NCBI RefSeq assembly: GCF_002303885.1
Contig: NZ_MRCM01000008.1
Span: 62,001-126,000 of the forward strand
From: Flavobacterium sp. ACN2
GTDB lineage: Bacteria; Bacteroidota; Bacteroidia; Flavobacteriales; Flavobacteriaceae
Length of the DNA stretch: 64,000 nt
Direction: 5' to 3'
Both the position numbers and the translations under genes were made by a program. The notes beneath the pieces were generated by a model. The model searched no databases, was not told where the DNA came from, and was given only the letters and a program-made list of their open reading frames with translations. Below are positions 17,273 to 25,867 of the stretch, in pieces; position 1 is the stretch's first letter; each line of letters opens with the position of its first letter.

Positions 17273-17896
17273 ATGATTAAAAAGGCGCTATTTGTACTGT
17301 TTTTGTTTTTAATGAGCTCAGAAGTATATTGCTGTGATTGTTCGGAAAAACCATCGATAAAAGAAAATTGGGAGCTAGCCCATCAGGTTTTTATTGGAAA
17401 AGTAGTAAAAGTTGATAGTTCTTTATATTCTGAATATGGTCAAAAAATGTACTCCTATACTATTAAAATTTCAAAAATTTATAAAGACGAGATTATTAAT
17501 GGACAAAGTTTTAGAACGATTCTAGGAGTTAGTATGGGATCTTGTGATTATTATTTTGAAAAAGGAAAAGAGTATTTGATTTATACCCAAAAAGATTATA
17601 ATGCTTTAGACTGTTCGATATGTTCGAGAACGAATCTATTACAAAATATTCAGAATAGTGAATTAGAATTGTTAGATGAGTTGTATAATAAATCAAAAAA
17701 AAATAGAGGTATACAAATCATTAAATTTCAGAATAACATTAAATATCAAATAGATTTAGTTAAAAAATCATTTGAAGAAAAATTAGAAAGAAAAAATAAA
17801 GTGATTTGTATTTTATCAAGTCTGAGTTTTATTCTTTTTGTTATTCTGCTTTTATTGTTTCTTAAAAATAAGCGTGTTTTTAAAAGCGACAAATAA
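17273..17896 (+). CDS. TIMP/netrin-like domain protein with C-terminal membrane anchor
   Basis: 207 aa. After a signal peptide comes CCDCSEKPSIKENWELAHQVF and IGKVVKVD, the layout of bacterial TIMP-like (tissue-inhibitor-of-metalloproteinase fold) proteins, in which a mature N-terminal CxC motif begins an OB-fold. Further cysteines at MGSCDYYF and ALDCSICSR may form disulfides. Residues about 176-199 are a strongly hydrophobic membrane segment (ICILSSLSFILFVILLLLFL) with a basic tail, so it is likely held in the inner membrane with the OB-fold outside. Function of bacterial members is unknown; protease inhibition is not established. It is 65 bp upstream of the aldehyde dehydrogenase gene. Confidence 0.7.
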   Translation: MIKKALFVLFLFLMSSEVYCCDCSEKPSIKENWELAHQVFIGKVVKVDSSLYSEYGQKMYSYTIKISKIYKDEIINGQSFRTILGVSMGSCDYYFEKGKEYLIYTQKDYNALDCSICSRTNLLQNIQNSELELLDELYNKSKKNRGIQIIKFQNNIKYQIDLVKKSFEEKLERKNKVICILSSLSFILFVILLLLFLKNKRVFKSDK

Positions 17897-17961
17897 TTAA
17901 AATTAATTCTAAAACAATATCTTTACATAAAAATATAACAATTTTAACCAAAAAAGTTACA

Positions 17962-19515
17962 ATGACAACAATAGCATCGCAATTTGGAATGAAGGAAGCT
18001 CTTGATAAATTGGGCATCAAGACAATAAATGAAGGAACATCAACAGGAATTAATAATTTTTCTTCTGGAGAAATCCTAGAAAGTTATTCGCCAGTTGATG
18101 GAAAATTAATTGCTTCGGTAAAAATGTCAACGGCAGCTGATTACGAAAAAGCAATTCAAACTGCGGCAGAAGCTTTTAAAACTTTTAGATTAATTCCTGC
18201 TCCACAGCGTGGTGAAATTGTGCGTCAGTTTGGAGAAAAATTGAGACAAAATAAAGAAGCGCTTGGTAAATTGGTTTCTTACGAAATGGGGAAATCATTA
18301 CAAGAAGGATATGGAGAAGTACAGGAAATGATTGATATCTGCGATTTTGCAGTAGGGTTATCTCGTCAGCTTCACGGGTTAACAATGCATTCTGAAAGAC
18401 CTGGACACCGTATGTACGAGCAATATCATCCGCTTGGAATTGTTGGAATTATTTCGGCATTTAATTTCCCAGTTGCAGTTTGGTCTTGGAACACAGCTTT
18501 AGCTTGGATTTCTGGAGATGTCTGCGTTTGGAAACCTTCTGAAAAAACACCTCTTTGCGGAATTGCCTGCCAAAATATAATTGCTCAAGTTATAAAAGAA
18601 AACAATCTTCCAGAAGGAATTTCGTGTTTAATAAATGGTGATTATAAAATAGGAGAATTATTGACTGCAGATACTCGAATTCCGCTTATTTCAGCTACAG
18701 GTTCTACCCGAATGGGGAAAATCGTAGCACAAACTGTTGCAGGAAGACTAGGAAAATCATTATTAGAATTAGGAGGAAATAATGCTATTATTGTTACTCC
18801 AGATGCAGATATTAAAATGACGGTTATTGGTGCTGTTTTTGGAGCTGTTGGAACGGCTGGACAACGTTGTACTTCAACTCGACGATTGATTATTCATGAA
18901 AGTATTTATGATAAAGTAAAAGACGCGCTAGTTGCGGCTTATAAACAATTAAGAATCGGAAATCCGCTTGACGAAAACAATCATGTTGGACCTCTAATTG
19001 ATACTCATGCTGTAGAAATGTATGCAGCAGCTTTGAATAAAGTTGTAGCCGAAGGTGGAAAAATCCTTGTTGAAGGAGGAGTGCTTTCTGGTCAAGGTTA
19101 TGAGAGTGGCTGTTATGTAAAACCTGCAATTGCAGAAGCTGAAAATTCGTTTGAAATTGTACAGCACGAAACATTTGCTCCGGTTTTGTATTTAATTAAA
19201 TATTCTGGAGAAGTAGAGAATGCCATCGAAATTCAGAATGGCGTTGCGCAAGGATTATCTTCTGCAATTATGACTAATAATTTACGCGAAGCAGAAAGAT
19301 TTTTATCTGCAACAGGTTCTGATTGTGGAATAGCAAACGTAAATATAGGGACTTCTGGTGCTGAAATCGGAGGTGCTTTTGGTGGTGAAAAAGAAACAGG
19401 AGGAGGGCGTGAGTCAGGATCTGATGCGTGGAAAATTTATATGAGACGTCAGACCAACACCATTAATTATACTACAAATCTTCCGTTGGCACAAGGCATT
19501 AAATTTGACTTGTAA
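17962..19515 (+). CDS. ALDH7-type aldehyde dehydrogenase (alpha-aminoadipate semialdehyde dehydrogenase-like)
   Basis: 517 aa, the ALDH7 length. It oxidises an aldehyde with NAD(P)+ to the acid; ALDH7 members act on alpha-aminoadipate semialdehyde in lysine breakdown. Seen: the ALDH7-typical GIISAFNFPVAVWSWNTALA with oxyanion Asn168, WKPSEKTPL, general-base Glu269 in LLELGGNN, and nucleophile Cys303 in GTAGQRCTSTRR. The C-terminal GGEKETGGGRESGSDAWK is also conserved. Cytoplasmic, no signal peptide. No lysine 6-dehydrogenase or aminotransferase is adjacent, so the pathway role rests on the family. A terminator follows 24 bp after the stop. Confidence 0.92.
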   Translation: MTTIASQFGMKEALDKLGIKTINEGTSTGINNFSSGEILESYSPVDGKLIASVKMSTAADYEKAIQTAAEAFKTFRLIPAPQRGEIVRQFGEKLRQNKEALGKLVSYEMGKSLQEGYGEVQEMIDICDFAVGLSRQLHGLTMHSERPGHRMYEQYHPLGIVGIISAFNFPVAVWSWNTALAWISGDVCVWKPSEKTPLCGIACQNIIAQVIKENNLPEGISCLINGDYKIGELLTADTRIPLISATGSTRMGKIVAQTVAGRLGKSLLELGGNNAIIVTPDADIKMTVIGAVFGAVGTAGQRCTSTRRLIIHESIYDKVKDALVAAYKQLRIGNPLDENNHVGPLIDTHAVEMYAAALNKVVAEGGKILVEGGVLSGQGYESGCYVKPAIAEAENSFEIVQHETFAPVLYLIKYSGEVENAIEIQNGVAQGLSSAIMTNNLREAERFLSATGSDCGIANVNIGTSGAEIGGAFGGEKETGGGRESGSDAWKIYMRRQTNTINYTTNLPLAQGIKFDL

Positions 19516-19538
19516 TACAGGAAGTTTAAAAATAAACA

Positions 19539-19577
19539 AAAACCGCTTTTTTCAGTATTTGAGAAAGGCGGTTTTTT
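19539..19577 (+). terminator. Terminator after the aldehyde dehydrogenase gene
   Basis: AAACCGC against GCGGTTT with an extended, slightly bulged stem (CTTTTTT..GAGAAAG) and a run of six T at the end. Confidence 0.75.
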
Positions 19578-19646
19578 AATGCTAAATATTTGTAGTATTT
19601 TTACTTTTATTAGCCTAGACTTTCTATAATTTATAAGCAACCCAAA

Positions 19647-20459
19647 ATGACTCTATTTTTTTTAGCCGGACTTACGCCATTTGGATACGGATTTCTTGGA
19701 GTACTTCTTTTATCGTTTTTATTGGCCTATTTTTGGTTGAAATCAAATGGGAAAGAGGATAAAATTGGCTGTGTTTCTATTGGAATTGGAGGAATAATTA
19801 TTTGGTTTGTTTTGATGTTTCCAACTTTTATTTCCTTTTCGATTATTGAAAATGGAAACCTATGGGCTAAAATTGGAGTTGCTGTTTTTTGGGTCTTAAT
19901 CTTGGCGTTAGTTGTCTATTTCCGATTTGCAAAAAATACTTCTAGCGTTAAAAAAGTGATTTTTACCTTTTTTAAATACCTTCTTTATTTAATTTTTTTA
20001 GGTTTATTTCTGGTTCTGTTTTTCGGAATGGCATTTTATATTTACCAAAGACTTTTCACAAACGAAAAAAATCAAGATCCTGTTTGGGTTGCTTTCTTGT
20101 GCATTTTTTTTGTAGCAGCACTTGTTTTAGCAGGGTTTGGTCTTTTGAGTAAAAATAAAGAAGAGAAGAAAAGAGAAAAAACGTCTTTCTATGATCTGGA
20201 ACAAGCGAAATTAAAACCAGAATTAGTATTAGAATTGAATTTGTCTAAGAACAAATTGGTACTATTTCCTGAAGAGATTTTGAAGTTTAAAAATTTGAAG
20301 TTTCTTATTTTAAGTCATAACCAAATTACCGAAGTTCCAAACGAAATCAATAAATTGAGTAAATTGATTGGTTTGGATTTAAGTAATAATCCAATTTCAG
20401 ATGTAGAAAGAAATAGAATCAGAAAATTAGTTTCTACGGAAGTTGAGATCCTATTTTAA
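19647..20459 (+). CDS. Membrane protein with C-terminal leucine-rich repeats
   Basis: 270 aa. The first 170 residues hold about five hydrophobic membrane helices (for example FLGVLLLSFLLAYFWL, IIIWFVLMFPTFISF, YLLYLIFLGLFLVLFFGMAF). A charged stretch KNKEEKKREK follows, and then about three leucine-rich repeats (LVLELNLSKNKLVLFPEEI, FLILSHNQITEVPNEI, LIGLDLSNNPISDVE). The LRR part probably faces the cytoplasm by the positive-inside rule and would bind a protein partner. It opens a four-gene plus-strand cluster with GIDE, LemA and a small membrane protein (30-bp, 6-bp and overlapping joints). Function unknown. Confidence 0.7.
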   Translation: MTLFFLAGLTPFGYGFLGVLLLSFLLAYFWLKSNGKEDKIGCVSIGIGGIIIWFVLMFPTFISFSIIENGNLWAKIGVAVFWVLILALVVYFRFAKNTSSVKKVIFTFFKYLLYLIFLGLFLVLFFGMAFYIYQRLFTNEKNQDPVWVAFLCIFFVAALVLAGFGLLSKNKEEKKREKTSFYDLEQAKLKPELVLELNLSKNKLVLFPEEILKFKNLKFLILSHNQITEVPNEINKLSKLIGLDLSNNPISDVERNRIRKLVSTEVEILF

Positions 20460-20489
20460 ACCTTTAACCATATTACTATTTATCATTTT

Positions 20490-21533
20490 ATGAATGATCT
20501 TTTCGAATTTTTAACTCAAAATAAAACAGATGCCGTAGAGGTTGTTTTTCTGATGCTTTTTAGTTTAGGAATTGCTTTGTTCCAGACGGTAATTTATTCA
20601 GGGCTTTTTAATTTTAAATTTCCAAACTGGCTGTTTTTTGTTTTATCTCCTGCAATTGTTGGAGTAAGTTTTCTAATTGATTCTTCGTATCCTTTGGCAG
20701 TTGTATTGCTATTGTTTTTGTCTGTTTTTTTATCGGCTTTTATTGGAATGATTGTTTCGGGAATTAGAAACAGTAAAGAGGAAAGGATAGAAAGGGAAAA
20801 ATTCAATCGAAAACATAATATTCAAAAAACACCATTGAGTAAAAAAATCCTTGGAATCGTTGTTTTGATCGGTATTATTTTATCTTTTATCTATTTGGCT
20901 GAAAATGGAAATTTGAAACTTCTTTTGCTCATTATTCCAGGTTTCATTATAGTTAGTTCTATATTTTTCCCAAGTAATAAAAGCAAATTTATGAGGCTGC
21001 AGTCTATTTTACCAACTTCAAAAATTGATGCAATAGCGATGGGTCAGGTAGAGATTGTAGGAGATTTAGAAGAAATCGAACCCATTATTTCGCCCTATTT
21101 TAATAAACCTTGTATTGGATATTATTATAAAATTGAAAAAGAAAGTCCTCGCGATGATGATGGAAGAACGACTTACAGCACTATTTTTTCAGAAATTAAA
21201 ACAGGTAAATTTAAGATAAAAGACGAAACAGGCTCGGTAACAGTAGATGGGGAAGGATTAGAATATTATTTCAACAGAATAGATAATCAAGCAGGAGGAA
21301 AGACAAGGTATACCGAAACTTACTTAAAAAGCAATGATTATATGCTTCTTATAGGTTACGCAGATTCAGACAATGGTACTACCATAATTAGAAAAGGAAG
21401 TCCAGATACTGTTTTTGGCATTGCTATGCCGAGAAGTATTTCATTCAGAAATAAATATAAACCTTTATTAGACTCTTTTTTGGTGACTTTGTTTTTCATT
21501 TCCCTTATACTCATTTATATCATTTTAAATTAA
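20490..21533 (+). CDS. Membrane protein with GIDE (MULAN-type) domain lacking a RING finger
   Basis: 347 aa. Membrane helices lie near residues 15-100, 118-160 and at the C-terminus (FLVTLFFISLILIYIILN). Residues about 175-320 match the GIDE domain of eukaryotic MULAN/MAPL: AIAMGQVEIVGDLEEIEPI, then ISPYFNKPCIGYYYKIEKE, FKIKDETGSVTVDGEG, a gap, then YLKSNDYMLLIGYADSD and the final membrane helix. In eukaryotes this domain precedes a RING ubiquitin ligase; no RING is present here, so a ligase annotation would be wrong. The pairing with lemA 6 bp downstream suggests the two act in one membrane complex (inference). Family match is by pattern, not by search. Confidence 0.68.
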   Translation: MNDLFEFLTQNKTDAVEVVFLMLFSLGIALFQTVIYSGLFNFKFPNWLFFVLSPAIVGVSFLIDSSYPLAVVLLLFLSVFLSAFIGMIVSGIRNSKEERIEREKFNRKHNIQKTPLSKKILGIVVLIGIILSFIYLAENGNLKLLLLIIPGFIIVSSIFFPSNKSKFMRLQSILPTSKIDAIAMGQVEIVGDLEEIEPIISPYFNKPCIGYYYKIEKESPRDDDGRTTYSTIFSEIKTGKFKIKDETGSVTVDGEGLEYYFNRIDNQAGGKTRYTETYLKSNDYMLLIGYADSDNGTTIIRKGSPDTVFGIAMPRSISFRNKYKPLLDSFLVTLFFISLILIYIILN

Positions 21534-21539
21534 AAAAAT

Positions 21540-22103
21540 ATGACCGCTCAAAACATTGCCTTAATTGTTGGATTACTTCTCATACTTATATTTTTTAATG
21601 TACTTATCAGAATTTATAATAAGTTGGTTATGCTAAAGAATAATTATGAGAAAGCTTTTAGAAACATTGATGTTATTTTAATGCAGAGAGCTGATGAAGT
21701 TCCAGAATTGGTGAAAGTAGCTTCGAAATTTATGGAACATGAAACCGCAATGCTAACCAGTTTGACCAAATTAAGAACTGATTTTTTGAATTCAAAAACA
21801 GTTGATGAAAAAATAGAAAATGCCAATGAGTTTTCAAAAACCATGAAAAATCTATTTGCAGTTTCTGAAAATTATCCAGCTCTTTTATCCAACAATAATT
21901 TTCTAGAATTGCAGAAAAGAGTTTCTCAAATGGAAGATAAAATTGCAGACAGGAGAGAGTTTTTTAATGATAGTGTAAGTCTTTATAATGTTGGAATTCA
22001 GGAATTTCCTAATTTTATATTAGCCAAAATTATTGGTTATAGAGCGCAAGGTTTATTTGAAGTTACACTCAATGAAAAGAAGTATGACGGGATTCAATTT
22101 TAA
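21540..22103 (+). CDS. lemA: LemA family protein
   Basis: 187 aa, the normal LemA length. One N-terminal membrane helix (NIALIVGLLLILIFFNVLI) is followed by the family signature YNKLVMLKNNYEKAFRNIDV, with VILMQRADEVPELV, then a helical body and the conserved C-terminal DSVSLYNVGIQEFPNFILA. Bacterial LemA is an inner-membrane protein of unknown function with a long helical domain outside. The gene is 6 bp after the GIDE-domain gene and overlaps the next one, so it sits inside a tightly coupled cluster. Confidence 0.95.
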   Translation: MTAQNIALIVGLLLILIFFNVLIRIYNKLVMLKNNYEKAFRNIDVILMQRADEVPELVKVASKFMEHETAMLTSLTKLRTDFLNSKTVDEKIENANEFSKTMKNLFAVSENYPALLSNNNFLELQKRVSQMEDKIADRREFFNDSVSLYNVGIQEFPNFILAKIIGYRAQGLFEVTLNEKKYDGIQF

Positions 22104-22488
22104 TACTTTTTTTGGTCATGAAAACCAGATTAACAATCTGGGGGACCAAGTTCTAATCTATGGTTTTGCAGGTATTGTTTTTAGTATTGTTGCGCTGTTA
22201 TTTATTTCAATAGTGATTAGAAAACTGGGACTTAAAAGTTTCAATAGCTATTTTATTAATCCGCTTATGTTATCTTTAGGATTAACATTGCTTGTGGCTA
22301 TTTTGCCAACAATTGTCTTTTATGTTGTTGCTTCAGATATTTCTGGTGTAAAAATTATGTACAGTTGGATCACCATTTTTATTGGAATGTTGTTTTTTGT
22401 TGGTTTTAATCTTGAAACAATCAAAAAATGTTTGAATGAATTTGGAAAAGTTACAGAACAAGAGGAGTTTAGAAATCGAAGAAGATAA
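22084..22488 (+). CDS. Small multi-pass membrane protein of unknown function
   Basis: 134 aa from ATG 22084 (MTGFNFNTFFGHENQ), overlapping the 3' end of lemA by 20 bp; ATG 22072 is an alternative and longer starts would overlap lemA further. Three to four hydrophobic segments are seen (VLIYGFAGIVFSIVALLFIS, NPLMLSLGLTLLVAILPTIV, WITIFIGMLFFVGFNL) and a charged C-terminal tail ending in RRR. No family recognised. Overlap with lemA implies translational coupling and membership of the LRR-GIDE-LemA unit. A strong terminator follows. Confidence 0.6.
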   Translation: MTGFNFNTFFGHENQINNLGDQVLIYGFAGIVFSIVALLFISIVIRKLGLKSFNSYFINPLMLSLGLTLLVAILPTIVFYVVASDISGVKIMYSWITIFIGMLFFVGFNLETIKKCLNEFGKVTEQEEFRNRRR

Positions 22489-22501
22489 TGATAATAAAGT
22501 A

Positions 22502-22531
22502 AAAAAGGCTTCCAGATTTGGAAGCCTTTTT
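22502..22531. terminator. Bidirectional terminator between the LemA cluster and the pectate lyase gene
   Basis: Stem AAAAAGGCTTCC (22502-22513) / GGAAGCCTTTTT (22520-22531). It lies 13 bp after the small membrane protein gene and 8 bp beyond the stop of the convergent pectate lyase gene, so it can serve both. Confidence 0.85.
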
Positions 22532-22539
22532 AAGTTAAG

Positions 22540-25389
22540 TTATTTTTTAATTAATGTTTGGTTAAATGACCCGTCAACGGTATAAATTTTAGCTAGATAA
22601 GTTCCAGGAATTAAACCGCTTGTATCAATGCTTTCAGAGTTTCCAGAATTAACTACAAGGTTTCCAGAAATATTGTAAATAAGTACTTTTTGCACTTTCT
22701 GTTCTGAATCTGATAAGTATAATGTACTTGAAACAGGATTAGGATATAAAATTATTTTTGCTGATTCTGGAGTTGTAGTTTCGGCTACTGCGGCCATTTT
22801 TAAAGTCGTTCCGCTGTAAACTGTGCTGATATAGAATAAATTAGCAACAGAGCCTTTTGTTATAGTATGAGACCCAGCAGCAATTGAAGCCGTTACGATA
22901 CCTGCCGATGCTGTATAAGAAACATTGTCTACTTTAATCGTTCCAGTAAAGCTTGAATCGAAAACCAAAGTTAAAGTTGATGCACTAGTTGTTGTATACG
23001 TTATTGATGTACTAGATTCTATTTTTAAACGCTCTGTCAATGTTAATCCGTTATAGCTTACAGATCCAGGAGTAGAATTCATGTTTCCTGTAATAGAGTA
23101 GAACGTACTCGTTTTTCCAGATGTTGTAAAGTTATGAAGCTCAGATCCGCCAGTTGAGCCTGTTGTTACCGTTATTGTTCCTGATGCCGTTACAGGTGTT
23201 CCTGCAGTGCCTGATGTTGTTACAGAATAAGATGCATTAGCTGTTGGTGTTCCTGTAATAGTTATAGTTTTTGCTGTTGTATTTTTTACAAAAGACAATC
23301 CAGAAACAGGTAATCCAGTTACAGATGCATCTGTAGCGTTTCCGCCCCAAGTAAATATAATTGAAGCAATAGCAGTTCCAGAAGATACCGTTTGGCTGTC
23401 GTTGCCAGATGAAGTTAATGTTTGTGTTCCAGCTGCAGTTACTGTTACAGTTCCAGAACCAGTGGCTGGGGAACCACTAGTTCCAGAAGTTGCAATGGAA
23501 TACGAAACTGTTGCAGTTGGCGTACCCGTAATAGTTATAGTTTTAGCTGTAGAATTTTTTACAAAAGATAATCCAGAAGCAGGCAATCCTGTTACTGTTG
23601 CATCAGTTGCATCTCCACCCCATGTAAATACGATTGAAGAGATTGCAGTGCCACTTGCAACTGTTTGATTGTTGTTTGATGCAGAAGTCAAAGTTAAGGT
23701 CTGCGTTCCAGCAGGTGGATTTCCTTCTCCTTGTACAGCTACTAAAGTTCCCGTATAGTTTGTAAGAGCTGTTTTTAATGCAGTTATTACTAATGAAGAA
23801 GTATCATCTGTTGCATTATTAAATGTCCATTTTAAATCTCCTCCAGAAACACGTCCAGCATATTGAGTAGTTTTTGTTTTCGCCGCAGCGGGAGTATCGA
23901 TTACTAAATTTTTTACATACAAATTAGCATCTGTATCGAAGTTATTGTAAACATTAGCGCCCGATTTAGATTTTACAGCACTGCTCACCGTTTCTCCTCT
24001 TGTTGCTGCTACGTAAGCATCAAAATCTGTTGTAGAGCTTATTTTTCCTGAAATATTGTACAATGGATTTGGATCATTATAAGCTACAAAACGCATATTA
24101 TTTGTTCCGTTAGAAGCATCAAAAGTATTATTGAAAGCTTTAATGCTTCCTCCAGCTTCACCTGAGAATGTTCCCATTGTTCCAGCATTATTCACTTGGT
24201 TTGCTTCATCCCAAATATCAGAACCTTGAAGTGAAGTTAGCATTGGGTGCTTACTATTTCTAAAATAATTTCCTTCAACAAAAAGTGAAGATCCCATAGT
24301 TGATCCTGCTCCATATTTAGAAACACCATCGTAATAGTTGTTATAAATATGTGCTGAATAATAACGCACACGAGGATGACGTGAATCGGAATGGTCAAAC
24401 CAGTTGTGGTGATACGTGATATAAAGTCCAGAAGTTGTTCCTTCGCTTAAACCTAAAAGACTTGCTTTTCCATTATCCCAAAAGTGGTTGTATGATAATG
24501 TGATATAAGTTGAAGTTTTGTTGTCAAGTGCACCGTCGCCTTTTATTTGGTCAGCATCACTGCCTGCATTTCCGTAGAATAAATCACAGTTATGAACCCA
24601 AACGTGGTCATTGTCCTGCTGCATTCCTACGTTATCGCCTGCAGTACTATTGCAGTTCATAAACCCAAGATTGCTTACCTCGATGTTGGAAGCCGACTTC
24701 AGTCTAACTCCCCATCCATTTGCGACAGCATCGTCTCCAATACCTTCAATGGTAACATAACTCGAAGCATTATTTGCGTTTTCAATAACAACATCGCCAC
24801 CTTCCATAACCGTCATATCAGTAATATTCCCGATTAAACGAATAATAAATGGACGCGTATCTTTTCCTTTCTTGATAGCGTAAAGAATATTCTGTAAACC
24901 AATACAAGGGTTTGAACTTGCACCAGTAATATTCATTGAAATAGTGTTTTTAGTATTTTGGGTAATGTACAGAATTACCGCATTGTCTTTAGGAGTTCCG
25001 TCTGCTTTGTATCCTCCTGGAACACGCCCGCCATCAAAAGCAAATCCGTTTCTGTCGTGTGCAGTTACAGTTAGATTTCCTGTTGTGGCTCCAGTTCCTT
25101 CTGTGCCATTTACAACAGGTTTTACTTTTACAGTGTAAGTTCCGGCTTTAAGTCCCGGAATGTCAGCGCGGAAATAAGAACCATAACTTCTAATAAGCTG
25201 GTCGTCTATTTTTTGGTCCGTAAATCCGTTGCCAGTGTAATACACATTGTAGGTCTGAGCACCACTGACTGGCTGCCATTTTACAAAAGCAGTTTCCAAC
25301 CAGCCAGAAGCTTCATTAATTTGGATAGTTTGGGCCCATAATTGAACTGTCATGAGAAAGACAGCCACGAAAAGTAGGTTTTTTTTCAT
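22540..25389 (-). CDS. Secreted multidomain pectate lyase (PL1) with T9SS sorting domain
   Basis: 949 aa. Order of parts: signal peptide (1-19, ending QLWA), a fibronectin-III-like domain (about 20-110), a parallel beta-helix PL1 catalytic domain (about 115-480) with DNDHVWVHNCDLFYG, DADQIKGDGALDNKTSTYIT, SYNHFWDNGKASLLG and TYHHNWFDHSDSRHPRVR, then two near-identical repeats of about 92 residues (about 561-743), another beta-rich module (about 745-860) and a type IX secretion C-terminal sorting domain (YPNPVSSTLYLSD... to ...GTYLAKIYT). It cleaves polygalacturonate by beta-elimination outside the cell. It is a single-gene unit, not next to any SusCD pair. TGTAATCGATTACA-type palindromes upstream suggest LacI-type control. 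Confidence 0.94.
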   Translation of the reverse strand: MKKNLLFVAVFLMTVQLWAQTIQINEASGWLETAFVKWQPVSGAQTYNVYYTGNGFTDQKIDDQLIRSYGSYFRADIPGLKAGTYTVKVKPVVNGTEGTGATTGNLTVTAHDRNGFAFDGGRVPGGYKADGTPKDNAVILYITQNTKNTISMNITGASSNPCIGLQNILYAIKKGKDTRPFIIRLIGNITDMTVMEGGDVVIENANNASSYVTIEGIGDDAVANGWGVRLKSASNIEVSNLGFMNCNSTAGDNVGMQQDNDHVWVHNCDLFYGNAGSDADQIKGDGALDNKTSTYITLSYNHFWDNGKASLLGLSEGTTSGLYITYHHNWFDHSDSRHPRVRYYSAHIYNNYYDGVSKYGAGSTMGSSLFVEGNYFRNSKHPMLTSLQGSDIWDEANQVNNAGTMGTFSGEAGGSIKAFNNTFDASNGTNNMRFVAYNDPNPLYNISGKISSTTDFDAYVAATRGETVSSAVKSKSGANVYNNFDTDANLYVKNLVIDTPAAAKTKTTQYAGRVSGGDLKWTFNNATDDTSSLVITALKTALTNYTGTLVAVQGEGNPPAGTQTLTLTSASNNNQTVASGTAISSIVFTWGGDATDATVTGLPASGLSFVKNSTAKTITITGTPTATVSYSIATSGTSGSPATGSGTVTVTAAGTQTLTSSGNDSQTVSSGTAIASIIFTWGGNATDASVTGLPVSGLSFVKNTTAKTITITGTPTANASYSVTTSGTAGTPVTASGTITVTTGSTGGSELHNFTTSGKTSTFYSITGNMNSTPGSVSYNGLTLTERLKIESSTSITYTTTSASTLTLVFDSSFTGTIKVDNVSYTASAGIVTASIAAGSHTITKGSVANLFYISTVYSGTTLKMAAVAETTTPESAKIILYPNPVSSTLYLSDSEQKVQKVLIYNISGNLVVNSGNSESIDTSGLIPGTYLAKIYTVDGSFNQTLIKK
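23160..23709 (-). repeat. Internal tandem duplication encoding two Ig-like modules
   Basis: Two adjoining copies of about 275 bp within the pectate lyase gene. Shared protein signature: ...FTWGG-ATDA-VTGLP-SGLSFVKN, then TAKTITITGTPTA and TSGT-G-P-T-SGT-TVT. The copies differ by scattered substitutions, which points to a fairly recent duplication. Similar putative-Ig repeats act as spacers in surface enzymes. Confidence 0.85.
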
Positions 25390-25456
25390 AAGGTTTGTTT
25401 AAGATAGTTAATAAAATAAGTAAGTGGTTTTTACTTTCGATTTCAAGTGGTTTAAT

Positions 25457-25470
25457 TGTAATCGATTACA
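25457..25470. promoter_or_regulatory. Operator-like palindrome next to the pectate lyase promoter
   Basis: Perfect 14-bp palindrome TGTAATCGATTACA directly abutting a minus-strand -7-like element (TAATTTTG, 25478-25471), so a bound protein would cover the transcription start. The CG centre and inverted half-sites are typical of LacI-family operators. No LacI gene is in the window. No TTG is found at the expected -33 position. Confidence 0.6.
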
Positions 25471-25558
25471 CAAAATTATGCATTAATTTTTAATAGTATA
25501 ATTTTTTTGCTAAAAAAAAGAAGATACTTGAATTATTAAGCTTTTAAAATATTAAAAA

Positions 25559-25591
25559 TGTAATAAATTGCATTAATTGTAATTTATTACA
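25559..25591. promoter_or_regulatory. Two further operator-like sites upstream of the pectate lyase gene
   Basis: TGTAATAAATTGCA (25559-25572, one mismatch) and TGTAATTTATTACA (25578-25591) repeat the half-sites of the palindrome at 25457. The sites start 19 bp apart. Apart from these, the 478-bp gap 25,390-25,867 holds only AT-rich sequence, a few further ATTACA-like words near 25,688 and the terminator at 25,820. Confidence 0.5.
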
Positions 25592-25812
25592 TATTAGTCG
25601 TTGAGTACGGAAAGCCGTATTTTTCTCGCTTTTAGTAATTTTAAACCTTAAACAAAATGAAAGGGGATAATCTGTATTTTTTTTTTATTACATAAATTAC
25701 ATTTTAATTTTTTGTAGGAAATGGATTCTTTTTCCGTTTTGAATAAGAGATTATTCTTAGAAGATTTAATTAGAATATTGAATTGGCATTCAAATTTTAG
25801 TCTATTAGAAAT

Positions 25813-25845
25813 AAAAAAAGCCCTTTTGATTTTACTCAAAAGGGC
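25813..25845 (-). terminator. Terminator of the Bax inhibitor-1 family gene
   Basis: Perfect stem GCCCTTTTGA (25820-25829) / TCAAAAGGGC (25836-25845), followed in the minus direction by seven U (A run 25813-25819), 22 bp after the stop codon. Confidence 0.88.
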
Positions 25846-25867
25846 CTGAATTAATATTTTTGGACAA

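Noticed and set aside
23402..23668. Plus-strand frame of 88 codons opposite the pectate lyase Ig repeats
   Set aside because: Val/Pro-rich antisense of a Thr/Ser/Gly-rich repeat; a shadow of the real gene.
25648..25839. Minus-strand frame of 63 codons upstream of the pectate lyase gene
   Set aside because: Composition is Lys/Ile/Asn-rich as expected from AT-rich noncoding DNA, and the terminator at 25,813-25,845 lies over its 5' end.
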